Shown here: positions 29,941-38,794 of the stretch, piece by piece | How the letters are laid out: every line of letters starts with the position of its first letter | How positions within the stretch are numbered: the first letter of the stretch is position 1 | NCBI RefSeq assembly: GCF_000518605.1 | Contig: NZ_JADX01000005.1 | Coordinates: 186,001 to 250,000 of the forward strand | Direction of reading: 5' to 3' | DNA length: 64,000 nt | Origin: Shewanella fidelis ATCC BAA-318 | Lineage (GTDB): Bacteria; Pseudomonadota; Gammaproteobacteria; Enterobacterales; Shewanellaceae | Notes under the pieces: generated by a model | What the model was told of the DNA's origin: nothing | What the model saw: the letters and a program-made list of their open reading frames with translations, nothing else | The model's database searches: none | Program-made: the position numbers and the translations under genes

Positions 29941-30066
29941 TCAAGTTAGGTGCTTAACAGCATAAAGGGAACCGGAGGCCAGTGGTTTACTGAGTTTAGT
30001 CCGGACTGTACCCGCAACTGTATGATGGCGGCATTATGCTCGCTTTCAAGTCAGATACCTGCCTAG
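29941..30066 (+). promoter_or_regulatory. Cobalamin riboswitch
   Basis: The conserved elements of the B12 aptamer occur in order: GGTGC near 29949, AAGGGAA and CCGG near 29965-29975, GGACTGTACCCGCAACTGT near 30003-30021, and the B12-box segment AGTCAGATACCTGCC near 30049-30063. It precedes the btuDC-cobTSU-cbiP operon, the standard context for adenosylcobalamin-controlled uptake and salvage genes. Exact boundaries are approximate. Confidence 0.93.
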
Positions 30067-30160
30067 CTTAATCGAATATGGTTTATCTAAATCGGTATTG
30101 ATAACCCAAAGTGCAGTGATGCACGTTGACTCGAGCGGGCGACTCGAGGGAGATAATTAA

Positions 30161-30199
30161 ATGAAATCTATTGTTTGGGCGGCTGCTCATTATGGCTAA
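30161..30199 (+). CDS. Putative 12-residue leader ORF overlapping btuD
   Basis: GAGGGAG precedes ATG at 30161 with good spacing. The ORF encodes MKSIVWAAAHYG and its stop codon (30197-30199) overlaps the btuD ATG at 30192 by 8 bases, in another frame. The btuD ATG has no Shine-Dalgarno of its own, so translation of btuD is probably coupled to this short ORF. Just upstream, CTCGAG-N7-CTCGAG (30130-30148) could form a hairpin close to the ribosome site. This is inference from sequence; no homologue is claimed. Confidence 0.5.
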   Translation: MKSIVWAAAHYG

Positions 30200-31052
30200 T
30201 GTTAAGCCTAGCCCAGCGCTGAATCAGCAGGACAACCATGTTTTGCTGGTCAATAATTTAAGCTGGCAACTCGCAGGTAAAGCCATTTTGTCGGCGGTCG
30301 ACTTCAGCTTAGCTGAAGGCAAAATGCTGGGCATTATTGGTCCTAATGGTGCAGGGAAGTCGAGTTTACTGCGCTGTCTATATCGCTTTATTACCCCAAC
30401 TAGCGGCACGATAGAGTTATTTGGTGAGCAGATTAGCACCTTGTCAGCCAAGATGTTTGCTCGTCAAGTTGCGGTGGTCTTGCAAGACACACCACACCAT
30501 TTTGAAATGACCACTTCTCAGCTTATCGCATTAGGCTTAACTCCCCACAAAGGCGCATTTGATTTTACCAGTAAACGCGACCGCGAAGAGGTAACCAAAG
30601 CGCTGCTCAAGGTGGGGTTGCAAGATAAAGCCAATCAAGCCTATGAGAGTTTATCTGGTGGTGAAAAGCAGCGCGCACTGATTGCTCGTGCGATAGTACA
30701 GCGACCTAAATTACTTATTCTTGACGAGCCAACTAATCATTTAGATATTCGTTATCAGATCCAGACTTTGGAGCTACTGCGAACCCTAAATATTACCGTG
30801 ATCACCTCTATTCATGACTTGAACCTTGCGAGCGCCCTGTGTGATGAGCTTTTGCTTCTCAACGATGGTCATTGTGTGGCAAAAGGCACTCCAAAAACAG
30901 TATTAACCGAGCAGAGAATCGCTGAGGTGTTTGATGTGTGCTGTGAAATAAAACCGCACCCGCAACACGGCAATCCATTGATCAGTTATTTCTACGGCTA
31001 TCAAACTCCAAATGCAGCAGATGTTGGAGGTGTTGATGAGCACAGCAAGTAA
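30192..31052 (+). CDS. btuD: Vitamin B12 ABC transporter ATPase (BtuD/FecE type)
   Basis: From the ATG at 30192 the ATPase has 286 residues; the longer frame from a TTG at 30171 is unlikely. Walker A is GPNGAGKSS near residue 50. The signature is LSGGEKQRALIARAI, Walker B is LLILDEPTNHLD, and the H-loop is in ITSIHDLNLAS. These are the forms seen in iron-siderophore/B12 importers. The riboswitch upstream and the cobalamin genes downstream identify the substrate as a corrinoid. Its last 17 bases overlap btuC. The periplasmic binding protein is not adjacent and is probably the btuF gene at 55653. Confidence 0.9.
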   Translation: MANVKPSPALNQQDNHVLLVNNLSWQLAGKAILSAVDFSLAEGKMLGIIGPNGAGKSSLLRCLYRFITPTSGTIELFGEQISTLSAKMFARQVAVVLQDTPHHFEMTTSQLIALGLTPHKGAFDFTSKRDREEVTKALLKVGLQDKANQAYESLSGGEKQRALIARAIVQRPKLLILDEPTNHLDIRYQIQTLELLRTLNITVITSIHDLNLASALCDELLLLNDGHCVAKGTPKTVLTEQRIAEVFDVCCEIKPHPQHGNPLISYFYGYQTPNAADVGGVDEHSK

Positions 31053-32079
31053 GGTTTTTAACCCTCAGCGTCGATTAGTTGAATACCTGCTCTATAGCCT
31101 GCTTATGGGCTTAACGATACTCACGCCTTTTGCTGCGACCAGTTTTGGTGCGGCAACAATCAGTGTGGTCGATGTTTTTAGTGTATTGAGCCATAAGCTC
31201 TTTAGTATTGGTGAATCACTTGGCGTGCGTGAGCGTATTATTTGGGAACTGCGGTTACCAAGGGTATTACTCGCATTTATAGCGGGTGCGGGACTTTCTA
31301 TTGCTGGTAGCGTGCTGCAAACGGTGACTCGTAATCCATTAGCCGACCCCTACTTATTTGGTATTTCATCTGGGGCCTCGTTTGGCGCTGTGGTGGTGCT
31401 GACCCTATTTAGCCAAAGTGTGTTGTGGTTAAGTTTACCTGTGGGAGCGTTTATTGGCGCCAGCATTTCAGTTGTCATGGTTTTAGGCTTATGTGGCCGT
31501 AACCTAAGTACTCAGGTGGAGCGTATGTTGCTCTCTGGGGTCGCGATTTCATTTATGTTTGGCGCTATGGCCAGTTTAATGCTGTATTTCTCCAGTCCAC
31601 AAGCCGCAGCATCAGTGCTGTTTTGGACCTTAGGCAGCTTTGCTAAAGCCAGTTGGCAAGGCTTATGGTTACCCGCAGCGGTAGTACTGATTGCCATGCT
31701 GATAATTTTGCTTAATAAACGCCAAATTGTCGCCATGCGTGCCGGTGATGAAACCGCCCATACCTTAGGAATTAATGTCAGTCATTTACGCTTAAACATG
31801 TTACTGCTGTGTTCGCTTATTACCGCGATTCTAGTCGCTAACTGTGGCGGTATTGGCTTTATCGGGCTAATGGTGCCGCACACTGTGCGTTTGCTGTTTC
31901 CAGGGCGTTATCCCCTATTGTTAACTGCGCTAGTCGGGGGATTATTTATGGTCTGGGTCGATGTACTCGCGCGAACCTTATTGAGTTACCAAGAGCTACC
32001 TGTGGGGATTATTACCTCTGTCATGGGCAGTATTTTCTTTTTGTTTATTTTAGCTAGTCGCAGTGCCAAGCGTATTTAG
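31036..32079 (+). CDS. btuC: Vitamin B12 ABC transporter permease (BtuC/FecCD family)
   Basis: The start is ATG 31036, preceded by TTGGAGGTG; the open frame begins further upstream at 31012 without support. The 347-residue polytopic permease has FecCD hallmarks: RLPRVLLAFIAGAGLSIAGSVLQ, NPLADPYLFGISSGASFGA, and GGIGFIGLMVPHTVRL, the last being the ATPase-docking region. It forms a homodimer in the inner membrane and moves corrinoids delivered by BtuF. It is translationally coupled to btuD. Confidence 0.92.
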   Translation: MSTASKVFNPQRRLVEYLLYSLLMGLTILTPFAATSFGAATISVVDVFSVLSHKLFSIGESLGVRERIIWELRLPRVLLAFIAGAGLSIAGSVLQTVTRNPLADPYLFGISSGASFGAVVVLTLFSQSVLWLSLPVGAFIGASISVVMVLGLCGRNLSTQVERMLLSGVAISFMFGAMASLMLYFSSPQAAASVLFWTLGSFAKASWQGLWLPAAVVLIAMLIILLNKRQIVAMRAGDETAHTLGINVSHLRLNMLLLCSLITAILVANCGGIGFIGLMVPHTVRLLFPGRYPLLLTALVGGLFMVWVDVLARTLLSYQELPVGIITSVMGSIFFLFILASRSAKRI

Positions 32080-32115
32080 CAATAGCACCCAAGTTGAGTG
32101 GTCAAGGGATTAAAG

Positions 32116-33144
32116 ATGTTTGAGATAAAACCAGTTAATACTGAATTTGATAAACAGATTCAACATAAGATAGACAGCAAAACTAAGCCGCTAGGTGCCT
32201 TAGGAGATTTAGAAACCTTAGCGCTGCAAATTGCTCGAGTATTAGGTAAAGATAAACCGCAGATCTGTAATCCTAAGATGATGGTGTTTGCAGCTGACCA
32301 TGGTATCGCTGACTCTGGCGTGTCTATAGCGCCAAGTGAAGTGACTACACAAATGGTCGTTAACTTTATGAATGGCGGTGCCGCGATCAATGTATTTACT
32401 CGCCAAGTGGGCTTTGATTTAGAGGTCATTGATTGCGGTATTTTAAAGCCATTAGACAACGTTGAAGGTGTGATTAATCAGCGTTTAGGCGCAGGCACTG
32501 GGCCAATTCACAAACGTGCTGCTATGACTTTAGGCGCCGTAAAACAAGGCTTTGAGATGGCTAGAGCTCGAGTTGATTTGCACCATCAAAATGGTTGTAA
32601 CTTAATTGCCTTAGGTGAAATGGGCATTGGTAATACCACATCGGCAGCGGTGATGATGTCTGCATTGACAGGAATTAAAGGTGAAGACTGTGTAGGCCGT
32701 GGCACAGGTATTGATGCCGCGACCTATAAGCGCAAAAAAATGTTAGTTGAACAAGCGTTGTTATTACACCACAGCGAGTTGAACGACCCAATGCAGGTGC
32801 TGGCTTGTGTTGGTGGCTTTGAAATTGTGCAGATGACCGGCGCTATGTTAGCGGCTGCAGAGCGTAACATGCTTATTGTTGTTGACGGCTTTATTGCTTC
32901 GGCAGCGGCATTGGCGGCAGTTAAAATTAATCCAAACGTGCGTGGCTATATGATTTTTGCTCATCAGTCTGATGAGAAAGGCCATTACTTGATGCTTGAG
33001 TTTCTACAAGCTAAACCGCTATTAAAACTTGGCATGAAGCTAGGCGAGGGCACTGGCGCAGCGTTAGCGTTACCGCTTATTCAGGCCGCGACTAACTTTT
33101 ATAATCAAATGGCCAGCTTTGAAGATGCAGGCATAGAGATCTAA
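32116..33144 (+). CDS. cobT: Nicotinate-nucleotide-dimethylbenzimidazole phosphoribosyltransferase
   Basis: The 343-residue CobT makes alpha-ribazole phosphate from a lower-ligand base and nicotinate mononucleotide. Signatures are [11 protein letters not shown] near the N-terminus, [32 protein letters not shown] and the C-terminal [16 protein letters not shown] with the catalytic Glu. The start at 32116 follows AAGGGAT; an earlier GTG at 32098 would add six residues. It lies third in the riboswitch operon. Confidence 0.95.
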   Translation: MFEIKPVNTEFDKQIQHKIDSKTKPLGALGDLETLALQIARVLGKDKPQICNPKMMVFAADHGIADSGVSIAPSEVTTQMVVNFMNGGAAINVFTRQVGFDLEVIDCGILKPLDNVEGVINQRLGAGTGPIHKRAAMTLGAVKQGFEMARARVDLHHQNGCNLIALGEMGIGNTTSAAVMMSALTGIKGEDCVGRGTGIDAATYKRKKMLVEQALLLHHSELNDPMQVLACVGGFEIVQMTGAMLAAAERNMLIVVDGFIASAAALAAVKINPNVRGYMIFAHQSDEKGHYLMLEFLQAKPLLKLGMKLGEGTGAALALPLIQAATNFYNQMASFEDAGIEI

Positions 33145-33154
33145 GGCGGTTTCG

Positions 33155-33934
33155 ATGAGTCAGTGGCACAAACAGCTCAACTTGTTTTTTATCGCGATGG
33201 GCTTTTTTACCCGTATCCCGATGCCAAAATGGATTGAAGTAGATGCAGATAAGCTTAACAAAGCCAGCCGTTACTTCGGCTTAGTCGGTTTATTAGTTGG
33301 GGCTATTAGCGCGACGGTTTACACCTTAATGCTGTATTGGGTTTCGCCTGCGATTGCGATAGTGCTGGCGATGATCACCAGCGTATTGGTCACAGGTGGT
33401 TTTCATGAAGATGGCCTTGCTGATACCGCCGATGGCTTAGGTGGAGGTTGGACGGTAGAAGCTAAACTCAACATCATGAAAGACTCTCGCCTTGGTAGTT
33501 ATGGTGCATTGGCACTGGTGTTAGCTTTGCTACTTAAATGGCAGCTACTTACCGAGTTGGCACTATTTGATCCTAGTAGTGTTAGTTTAGCTCTGCTATT
33601 AGGCCATTGTTTGAGCCGAGTGGTGGCGGCAAGTTTTATCTTCTCTGAAAACTACGTTAGTGATACAGACACCAGCAAAAGCAAGCCTCTTGCCCAGCAG
33701 CAAGGGGTGAATGAGTTATCGATTTTATTGGCGACAGGCGTACTTGTGCTACTGCTTGTGAGCATGATGCAAGCCATAGTATTGATCGCTGCATTAGTCA
33801 TTGTGCGCTATGGCTTTGTGAGGTTGTTTAGAAAGCAGATTGGCGGTTATACCGGTGACACACTAGGCGCTGCGCAGCAAGGATCTGAATTAGCTTGCTA
33901 TCTACTGTTGTTGATATTGGGAGTAAGCTGGTGA
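33155..33934 (+). CDS. cobS: Adenosylcobinamide-GDP ribazoletransferase (cobalamin synthase)
   Basis: A 259-residue polytopic inner-membrane enzyme that joins adenosylcobinamide-GDP and alpha-ribazole (phosphate), the last assembly step. Diagnostic motifs are FFTRIPMPKW near the N-terminus, the metal-binding GGFHEDGLADTADGLGGG, KDSRLGSYG and GYTGDTLGA. Ten bases separate it from cobT, and its stop overlaps the cobU start by 4 bases. Confidence 0.95.
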   Translation: MSQWHKQLNLFFIAMGFFTRIPMPKWIEVDADKLNKASRYFGLVGLLVGAISATVYTLMLYWVSPAIAIVLAMITSVLVTGGFHEDGLADTADGLGGGWTVEAKLNIMKDSRLGSYGALALVLALLLKWQLLTELALFDPSSVSLALLLGHCLSRVVAASFIFSENYVSDTDTSKSKPLAQQQGVNELSILLATGVLVLLLVSMMQAIVLIAALVIVRYGFVRLFRKQIGGYTGDTLGAAQQGSELACYLLLLILGVSW

Positions 33935-34467
33935 TCCATTTTGTGTTAGGCGGCGCGCGCAGTGGTAAAAGCAGTTACGCCGAGTCGCAGGTATTGCACC
34001 ATATGACGGCTGCAGACTCAGTAAAACCTTGCTTATATTTTGCTACCGCCGAAGCGCTAGATAGCGAGATGCAGCAGCGGATTTTACACCATCAAGCTCA
34101 GCGACAAACAGATGCGATAGCCTGGAAAACCATAGAGTGTCCGCTTGAGCTAACTCAAGCTATAGAGCTGCATTCTACTAATGATAGCGTGATATTGGTG
34201 GACTGTTTAACGCTGTGGCTGAGTAATCAACTTTTTCACGCTAATAACAATTGGCAGCAAGTAAAAAGTGAGTTTTTAAAGGCTTTAGCTCAGCATACTG
34301 GCACGCTAATTTTGGTGAGTAACGAAGTTGGCTGCGGCATAGTACCTATGGGGGAGGTTAGCCGCCGCTTTGTTGATGAGGCGGGTTGGCTACACCAAGA
34401 TATTGCAGCAATTGCAGATAAAGTCACTTTAGTGACAGCAGGTTTGCCCCTGCATTTAAAAGGTTAA
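33931..34467 (+). CDS. cobU: Bifunctional adenosylcobinamide kinase/guanylyltransferase
   Basis: The start is taken as GTG 33931, which overlaps the cobS stop (GTGA) and is preceded by GGGAG; the longer frame would begin well inside cobS. The 178-residue enzyme phosphorylates and guanylylates adenosylcobinamide. Walker [13 protein letters not shown] lies at the N-terminus, and [12 protein letters not shown] and [18 protein letters not shown] are highly characteristic of CobU/CobP. It functions directly upstream of CobS in nucleotide-loop assembly. Confidence 0.94.
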   Translation: MIHFVLGGARSGKSSYAESQVLHHMTAADSVKPCLYFATAEALDSEMQQRILHHQAQRQTDAIAWKTIECPLELTQAIELHSTNDSVILVDCLTLWLSNQLFHANNNWQQVKSEFLKALAQHTGTLILVSNEVGCGIVPMGEVSRRFVDEAGWLHQDIAAIADKVTLVTAGLPLHLKG

Positions 34468-34478
34468 AGAAACAGAAG

Positions 34479-36086
34479 ATGTCGACATCTCATAACAATC
34501 AAGCCATAGCAAAATGCAAAGTGCTCATGGTACAAGGCACCACATCCGATGCGGGCAAAAGCACCCTAGTCGCTGGTCTGTGCCGTCTGTTTGTGCGTCA
34601 AGGCGTTAAGGTTGCACCATTCAAACCACAAAACATGGCCCTTAATAGTGCGGTTACGATTGATGGCGGCGAGATAGGCCGCGCACAAGCCTTACAGGCT
34701 GTAGCCTGCAAGCTAGAGCCACAAATCGACTTTAACCCCATTTTATTAAAGCCGAGTTCCGATACCGGCTCGCAAGTCATCGTCCATGGCAAAGCATTGA
34801 TGCAAATGGAAGCTGAAGATTACTTTGGTAAAAATGCTCAAGGCTATCGTGTTAAAGCGATGACAGCGGTAAAACAGTCCTACCAGCGTTTAACCGACGA
34901 TTACGACATGCTGCTGGTGGAAGGGGCGGGTAGCCCTGCTGAAATCAATCTACGTGAAGGTGATATTGCCAATATGGGCTTTGCTGAGGAAGTCGATTGT
35001 CCGGTAATTATCATTGCTGATATCGACAAAGGCGGGGTATTCGCCCACTTAGTCGGTACGCTTGCACTATTGAGCGAAACAGAACAAGCACGGGTAAAAG
35101 GCTTTGTGATAAATCGTTTTCGCGGTGATATAAGTTTGCTTCAAGGCGGCTTGGATTGGCTAGAAAACTATACTCAAAAGCCAGTGTTAGGCGTGTTGCC
35201 TTATTTACAAGATCTACACTTAGATGCAGAAGATGCATTAATTGCCGCGCCTGACAAATCAGCAGAAACCAAGCTTAAAGTATTAGTACTTGTGTTGCCA
35301 CGAATTAGTAATCATACCGATTTTGATCCGTTAAGGTTGCATCCGCAAATTGAGTTTAATTATGTGTCGCTACAGTCTCAGGCACAAAATTCAAATAACA
35401 CGGCAAGTCCATTGCCTGCAGCTGATTTAATCATTATTCCGGGCAGTAAAAATGTTCGCGCCGATCTTGATTTTATTCGTCAGCAAGGCTGGGATAATGC
35501 CATTGAAAAGCATCTGCGCTATGGCGGTAAAGTGTTGGGAATTTGTGGTGGTTACCAAATGCTTGGGATGATTATAGATGATCCTCAAGGGGTCGAAGAT
35601 ACACCGGGGAACAGCGAAGGACTGGGCTTATTACCGCTAGCAACAGAGTTAACGACTCATAAGATATTGCAGCAAGTCGAAGGGAGTTTAAACCTACTTG
35701 GTGAGACAGCTACGGTTGCAGGTTACGAGATCCATTGTGGTCGCTCACGCTCATTAATGGCGTTAGCTCAGCCGCTGCAATTGCGCTGTAAATCAACCTC
35801 TTTGCAGGGTAAAGCTGTGGCAGAGCAGTCTCTCACTGAAAAGCCAGAGCAAACATCAGCAGCAGAAGGTATGTTATCGAACGATGGCAAAATACTCGGG
35901 ACTTATGTACATGGGCTATTTGATTCACCAGCGGCGTGCCAATTGATCTTAAAATGGGCTGGAATGCAAGACGCAGAAATTGTCGATGTTAATCAAGTAC
36001 GCGAGCAGCAATTAGATCGATTAGCTGATGTGTTAGCGCAACACCTAGATCTCGATCTTGTTAACAAGATCTGGGATCCAAGCTAA
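34479..36086 (+). CDS. cbiP: Cobyric acid synthase
   Basis: A 535-residue glutamine-dependent amidotransferase that converts adenosylcobyrinate a,c-diamide to adenosylcobyric acid. The N-terminal ATPase domain starts [12 protein letters not shown] and continues with [10 protein letters not shown]. The C-terminal triad-type glutaminase has the nucleophile Cys in [11 protein letters not shown] and a His in [11 protein letters not shown] variable insertion rich in Gln and Glu lies at about 450-470. CbiB, needed to link this step to cobinamide, is not in the window. It is the last gene before a terminator-like hairpin. Confidence 0.95.
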   Translation: MSTSHNNQAIAKCKVLMVQGTTSDAGKSTLVAGLCRLFVRQGVKVAPFKPQNMALNSAVTIDGGEIGRAQALQAVACKLEPQIDFNPILLKPSSDTGSQVIVHGKALMQMEAEDYFGKNAQGYRVKAMTAVKQSYQRLTDDYDMLLVEGAGSPAEINLREGDIANMGFAEEVDCPVIIIADIDKGGVFAHLVGTLALLSETEQARVKGFVINRFRGDISLLQGGLDWLENYTQKPVLGVLPYLQDLHLDAEDALIAAPDKSAETKLKVLVLVLPRISNHTDFDPLRLHPQIEFNYVSLQSQAQNSNNTASPLPAADLIIIPGSKNVRADLDFIRQQGWDNAIEKHLRYGGKVLGICGGYQMLGMIIDDPQGVEDTPGNSEGLGLLPLATELTTHKILQQVEGSLNLLGETATVAGYEIHCGRSRSLMALAQPLQLRCKSTSLQGKAVAEQSLTEKPEQTSAAEGMLSNDGKILGTYVHGLFDSPAACQLILKWAGMQDAEIVDVNQVREQQLDRLADVLAQHLDLDLVNKIWDPS

Positions 36087-36204
36087 ATAACCATTTAAGT
36101 CACTATTATTGTAACGAATTAAAAGTAGCCATTGTGGGTGAAAGTTAAACGTTAGTTGAGTGGTAACTAAACAATTAAAATATGATACGCATTCATCATA
36201 ATTC

Positions 36205-36246
36205 AAGTTGCTCAAACCCTCGCCAACATTGAGTTTGAGCGAGTTT
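36205..36246 (+). terminator. Terminator after cbiP
   Basis: GCTCAAAC (36210-36217) and GTTTGAGC (36233-36240) pair and are followed by GAGTTTT. This probably ends the riboswitch-controlled transcript and separates cobO. Confidence 0.65.
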
Positions 36247-36370
36247 TAACTTGTCTGAATTTGCTATTGGTTTGTTATTGAATTGAGGCAAATTGGCTGT
36301 TTGTAATTCAAACAATTTAGTGTATGTGAGTTTTATAAAACCGATTTTCAGGGACAAAAATAGGAACGGA

Positions 36371-36991
36371 ATGATGACTGATAATAGATCGACAGATGAA
36401 GTAAAAGCAGAGCGTCATAAAGCCCGTCAACAACGGATCAAAGAGGGTGTAGATGCTAAGATCGCTCGCGCTCAAGAAGAAAAAGGTATTTTGCTGGTAT
36501 TAACTGGTAACGGCAAAGGCAAATCGACCTCAGGTTTTGGTACGGTTGCACGGGCGGTTGGTCACGGTAAAAAAGCGGCTGTAGTGCAGTTTATTAAAGG
36601 TAACTGGGACTGTGGTGAGCGCACATTACTTGAAGGTGCTGGTGTTGAATTTCATGTTATGGGCACCGGCTTTACTTGGGAAACCCAAGACCGTGAAAAA
36701 GACACTGCTGCCGCCGTTAAAGCATGGGAAGCCACCGAAAAACTACTGCAAGATGACAGTATCGATTTAGTTATGCTCGATGAGCTGACTTATATGGTGA
36801 GTTATCACTATCTAGAGGTTGAGCGGGTGATTGCAGCGCTAAAGAACCGACCGCCAATGCAGCATGTGATAGTAACGGGCAGAGCCTGCCATAGGGCTAT
36901 CGTGGAGCTTGCAGATACTGTGAGCGAGGTGCAGCCAATTAAGCATGCTTTTGAGGCTGGAGTTAAAGCCCAGCCCGGCTTCGATTACTAA
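36371..36991 (+). CDS. cobO: Cob(I)yrinic acid a,c-diamide adenosyltransferase (CobA/BtuR type)
   Basis: Starting at ATG 36371 (AGGA six bases upstream), the product has 206 residues. It transfers the adenosyl group from ATP to cob(I)alamin or cobinamide. Hallmarks of the BtuR/CobO family are the P-loop LTGNGKGKSTSGFG, VQFIKGNWDCGER, MLDELTYMV and VTGRACHRAIVELAD. It is separated from cbiP by 284 bases with a terminator-like hairpin, so it likely has its own promoter. It is the last B12 gene before the repeat-rich island. Confidence 0.93.
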   Translation: MMTDNRSTDEVKAERHKARQQRIKEGVDAKIARAQEEKGILLVLTGNGKGKSTSGFGTVARAVGHGKKAAVVQFIKGNWDCGERTLLEGAGVEFHVMGTGFTWETQDREKDTAAAVKAWEATEKLLQDDSIDLVMLDELTYMVSYHYLEVERVIAALKNRPPMQHVIVTGRACHRAIVELADTVSEVQPIKHAFEAGVKAQPGFDY

Positions 36992-37451
36992 ATAATGGCT
37001 ATTGCAGAAGCGAATTACTGCGTTACGTCCTCGCTCACAACTCGCCTACCTAAAGGTATGTCTTCGTTGTTCGCTGCGGGGCGCCTTGTACTTCGTTTCT
37101 TCATGACGCCATTTTCTTTCTTCGCCTTCTTTGTTGTGGCGTTATTGTCTGCATTTTTCCACTCCATCATATATAAAGCATATGTTCAGGAGCTGGAAAA
37201 ATTTGACGGCTTAGCCACAACTTCAAATGCTGTGAAATATCCATGATGATTAACTAAGAAGCTTATTTCTAGCGTTGAATCGGTTTTTAGAAAGAGTCGT
37301 ATGCTCATGGGCTGAGAAAGTGCTGACTTTAAATCGGCAAATATAAGCTGAATGTACTGAAATCCCATCAAGTTTTGCTAATTCAAACACTTCCTAAGCT
37401 GACCGTTACTTACTCAGGTTAAGTCACTTGCTGACATCCCGAAAGGTCATT
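36992..37451. other. Repeat-rich junction between the B12 block and the scrap island
   Basis: About 460 bases without a supported gene. It begins with a GC-richer stretch (37005-37130) whose look suggests a dispersed repeat, but no second copy is in the window. It then contains copy 1 of two different direct repeats (37199-37249 and 37378-37471). A short hydrophobic open frame at 36995-37246 is not convincing as a gene. Confidence 0.45.
37199..37249. repeat. Direct repeat X, copy 1
   Basis: A 51-base sequence with the core TTAGCCACAACTTCAAAT is repeated in the same orientation at 40428-40478 at about 90% identity. The pair brackets the toxin-fragment, transposase and AT-rich gene segment. 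Confidence 0.8.
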
Positions 37452-37471
37452 ATGTTATTGATTAACAATGG
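37378..37471. repeat. Direct repeat Y, copy 1
   Basis: A stretch of about 94 bases starting CTAATTCAAACACTTCCTAA and ending GATTAACAATGG is repeated at 38532-38625. The two ends are almost identical and the middle is more diverged. The repeat supplies the start codon and first seven codons (MLLINNG) of the ORF that follows each copy. Confidence 0.85.
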
Positions 37472-37574
37472 CTTGCTTCTTTCACTTGAGGGTTCTGGAA
37501 GTCGAACCAAGTACAATCAAGCTATGGGTCAAATGCTGGACTATGCAAAATCACAAGGCATGCTTAATAAATAG
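37452..37574 (+). pseudogene. Fragment resembling the C-terminal tip of a polymorphic toxin
   Basis: A 40-codon frame starts inside repeat Y and continues into a unique tail reading GSGSRTKYNQAMGQMLDYAK, then a short end and TAG. That tail has the look of the extreme C-terminus of a Rhs/CdiA-type toxin domain. Only 10 bases separate its stop from the start of the next gene, as in toxin-immunity pairs. The toxin's body is absent, so I call it a displaced and decayed toxin end. The assignment is by resemblance only. Confidence 0.45.
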
Positions 37575-37584
37575 GATAGGTGTA

Positions 37585-38016
37585 ATGAAGATCGAAGCTT
37601 ATAAATCATTTGGTCCAGTTAAATTCGGCATGTCTGAAACTGAGGTTGTTATTCAACTCGGAAAGCCAGTGAGTATTCGTACTAATAACGAAAATGAATT
37701 GGAATACCATTACGATGAACTTATTGTTCGGTACGATGCGAATAGCAAGCATGTGCGTGAAGGCACTCTATTGCCGCAGATTTTTGGTCGGTTTCAAGTT
37801 AACGATCTGACACTAAATTGGAAAGACGACCTATTTGATACTCTTTGCCAGAGAGATGGCGATCCCTATGAGTTCTATGGCTATATAGTACTATTTAAGC
37901 TAGGTATTACGCTCACGGGATTCCATGATGGGGACGACTCTCAAAAAGCTATTTCAGCCTTTAGGAGAGGTGACTGGGATCAATTCAAAGGAGATATGAA
38001 GGCTTTTAAGATCTGA
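37585..38016 (+). CDS. Putative orphan immunity-type protein
   Basis: A 143-residue acidic cytoplasmic protein from ATG 37585, preceded by AGGATAGGTG; the upstream part of the open frame is not supported. The segment GPVKFGMSETEVVIQLGKPV resembles the GMxxxEVxxxLGxP repeat of small alpha/beta immunity-like or SmpA-like domains. No family is firmly recognised. Its position directly after a toxin-like tail suggests an immunity protein left behind after displacement of its toxin. It is flanked by the two copies of repeat Y. Confidence 0.6.
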   Translation: MKIEAYKSFGPVKFGMSETEVVIQLGKPVSIRTNNENELEYHYDELIVRYDANSKHVREGTLLPQIFGRFQVNDLTLNWKDDLFDTLCQRDGDPYEFYGYIVLFKLGITLTGFHDGDDSQKAISAFRRGDWDQFKGDMKAFKI

Positions 38017-38019
38017 TGA

Positions 38020-38082
38020 TCTAGTAATGTTACAAACAACGCAGTTGCAGGAAAAATTACCGGATACACCAAGCACGGTTAA
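38020..38082 (+). pseudogene. Second toxin-tip-like fragment
   Basis: Directly after the immunity-like gene, a 20-codon stretch reads AVAGKITGYTKHG before a stop. GKITGYTKHG is a sequence I recognise from the start of some Rhs/polymorphic toxin C-terminal domains. There is no start codon and no continuation. It is a very short match and therefore tentative. Confidence 0.35.
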
Positions 38083-38184
38083 AATCAGGTGTTGGGGCGT
38101 AACAGAGGTACAGAGACACCCATAGTTAATGGCATCAATCGCGACTTCTTACTATGCTTGATTTGAGCATTAAACAGGGAGGTT

Positions 38185-38535
38185 ATGATGCCGCGTCCTT
38201 GTAGAAGCCAAATTAGCCTTGAAGACACCCCTTATTATCATTGCTGTAGCCGCGTGGTTCGCCGCGCTTTCTTATGTGGTGATGATAAATATACAGGTAA
38301 CAACTATGACCACAGACGTGGTTGGGTAGAATCACTCCTTATTGAACTTACCGATGTGTTTGCTATTGATGTAGCCGCTTATGCTGTGATGTCTAATCAT
38401 CTGCATGTGGTGTTACACATTGATATTGCCACGGTAAACCATTGGAGTGACCTTGAAGTGGTTATACAATGGCATAAGTTGTTTAAAGGTGATGTATTAA
38501 CCAATAAGTTCGCTAAAGGCCACAGATTTTTCTAA
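38185..38535 (+). pseudogene. 3'-truncated Y1 (REP-associated/IS200-like) transposase
   Basis: The 116-residue product begins MPRPCRSQISLEDTPYYHCC and contains the HUH metal-binding motif in MSNHLHVVLHI, as in Y1_Tnp transposases (RAYTs). A strong GGGAGGT precedes the ATG. Typical relatives are about 300 residues, so the catalytic Tyr region and C-terminus are missing. The reading frame ends exactly where repeat Y copy 2 begins (38532), showing that the truncation coincides with the repeat. Probably inactive. Confidence 0.8.
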
Positions 38536-38625
38536 TTCAAACACTCCCTAAGCCGACCGTTAATCACTTAGGTGAGGTCACTTGCTGACATCCAAAAAGG
38601 TCGCTATGTTATTGATTAACAATGG
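38532..38625. repeat. Direct repeat Y, copy 2
   Basis: The second copy of the repeat at 37378-37471. Here it interrupts the transposase gene and again provides ATG plus the codons for LLINNG, leading into a short hydrophobic frame ending near 38727. Confidence 0.85.
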
Positions 38626-38794
38626 GGGGCTTGTTTCTATTGCTTGTTTCTATTTGGGTGGCTTGTTTCTAATTACTTTTTTATGCTCTCGATTGTGCTT
38701 AAAAAGTAGTATCTTTTCATTCTAAATTAGATTAGATATAGATTATACATTGCTTAGTTATTAGGCAGTAAATATCTATAAAAAGGAGTTTTAG

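Noticed and set aside
36995..37246. 83-codon hydrophobic open frame after cobO
   Set aside because: No ribosome site, overlaps direct repeat X, and the sequence looks like a dispersed repeat translated by chance.
37378..38625. Repeat Y considered as integron attC sites
   Set aside because: No paired RYYYAAC/GTTRRRY core sites at the ends, no integrase, and the repeats extend into coding sequence.
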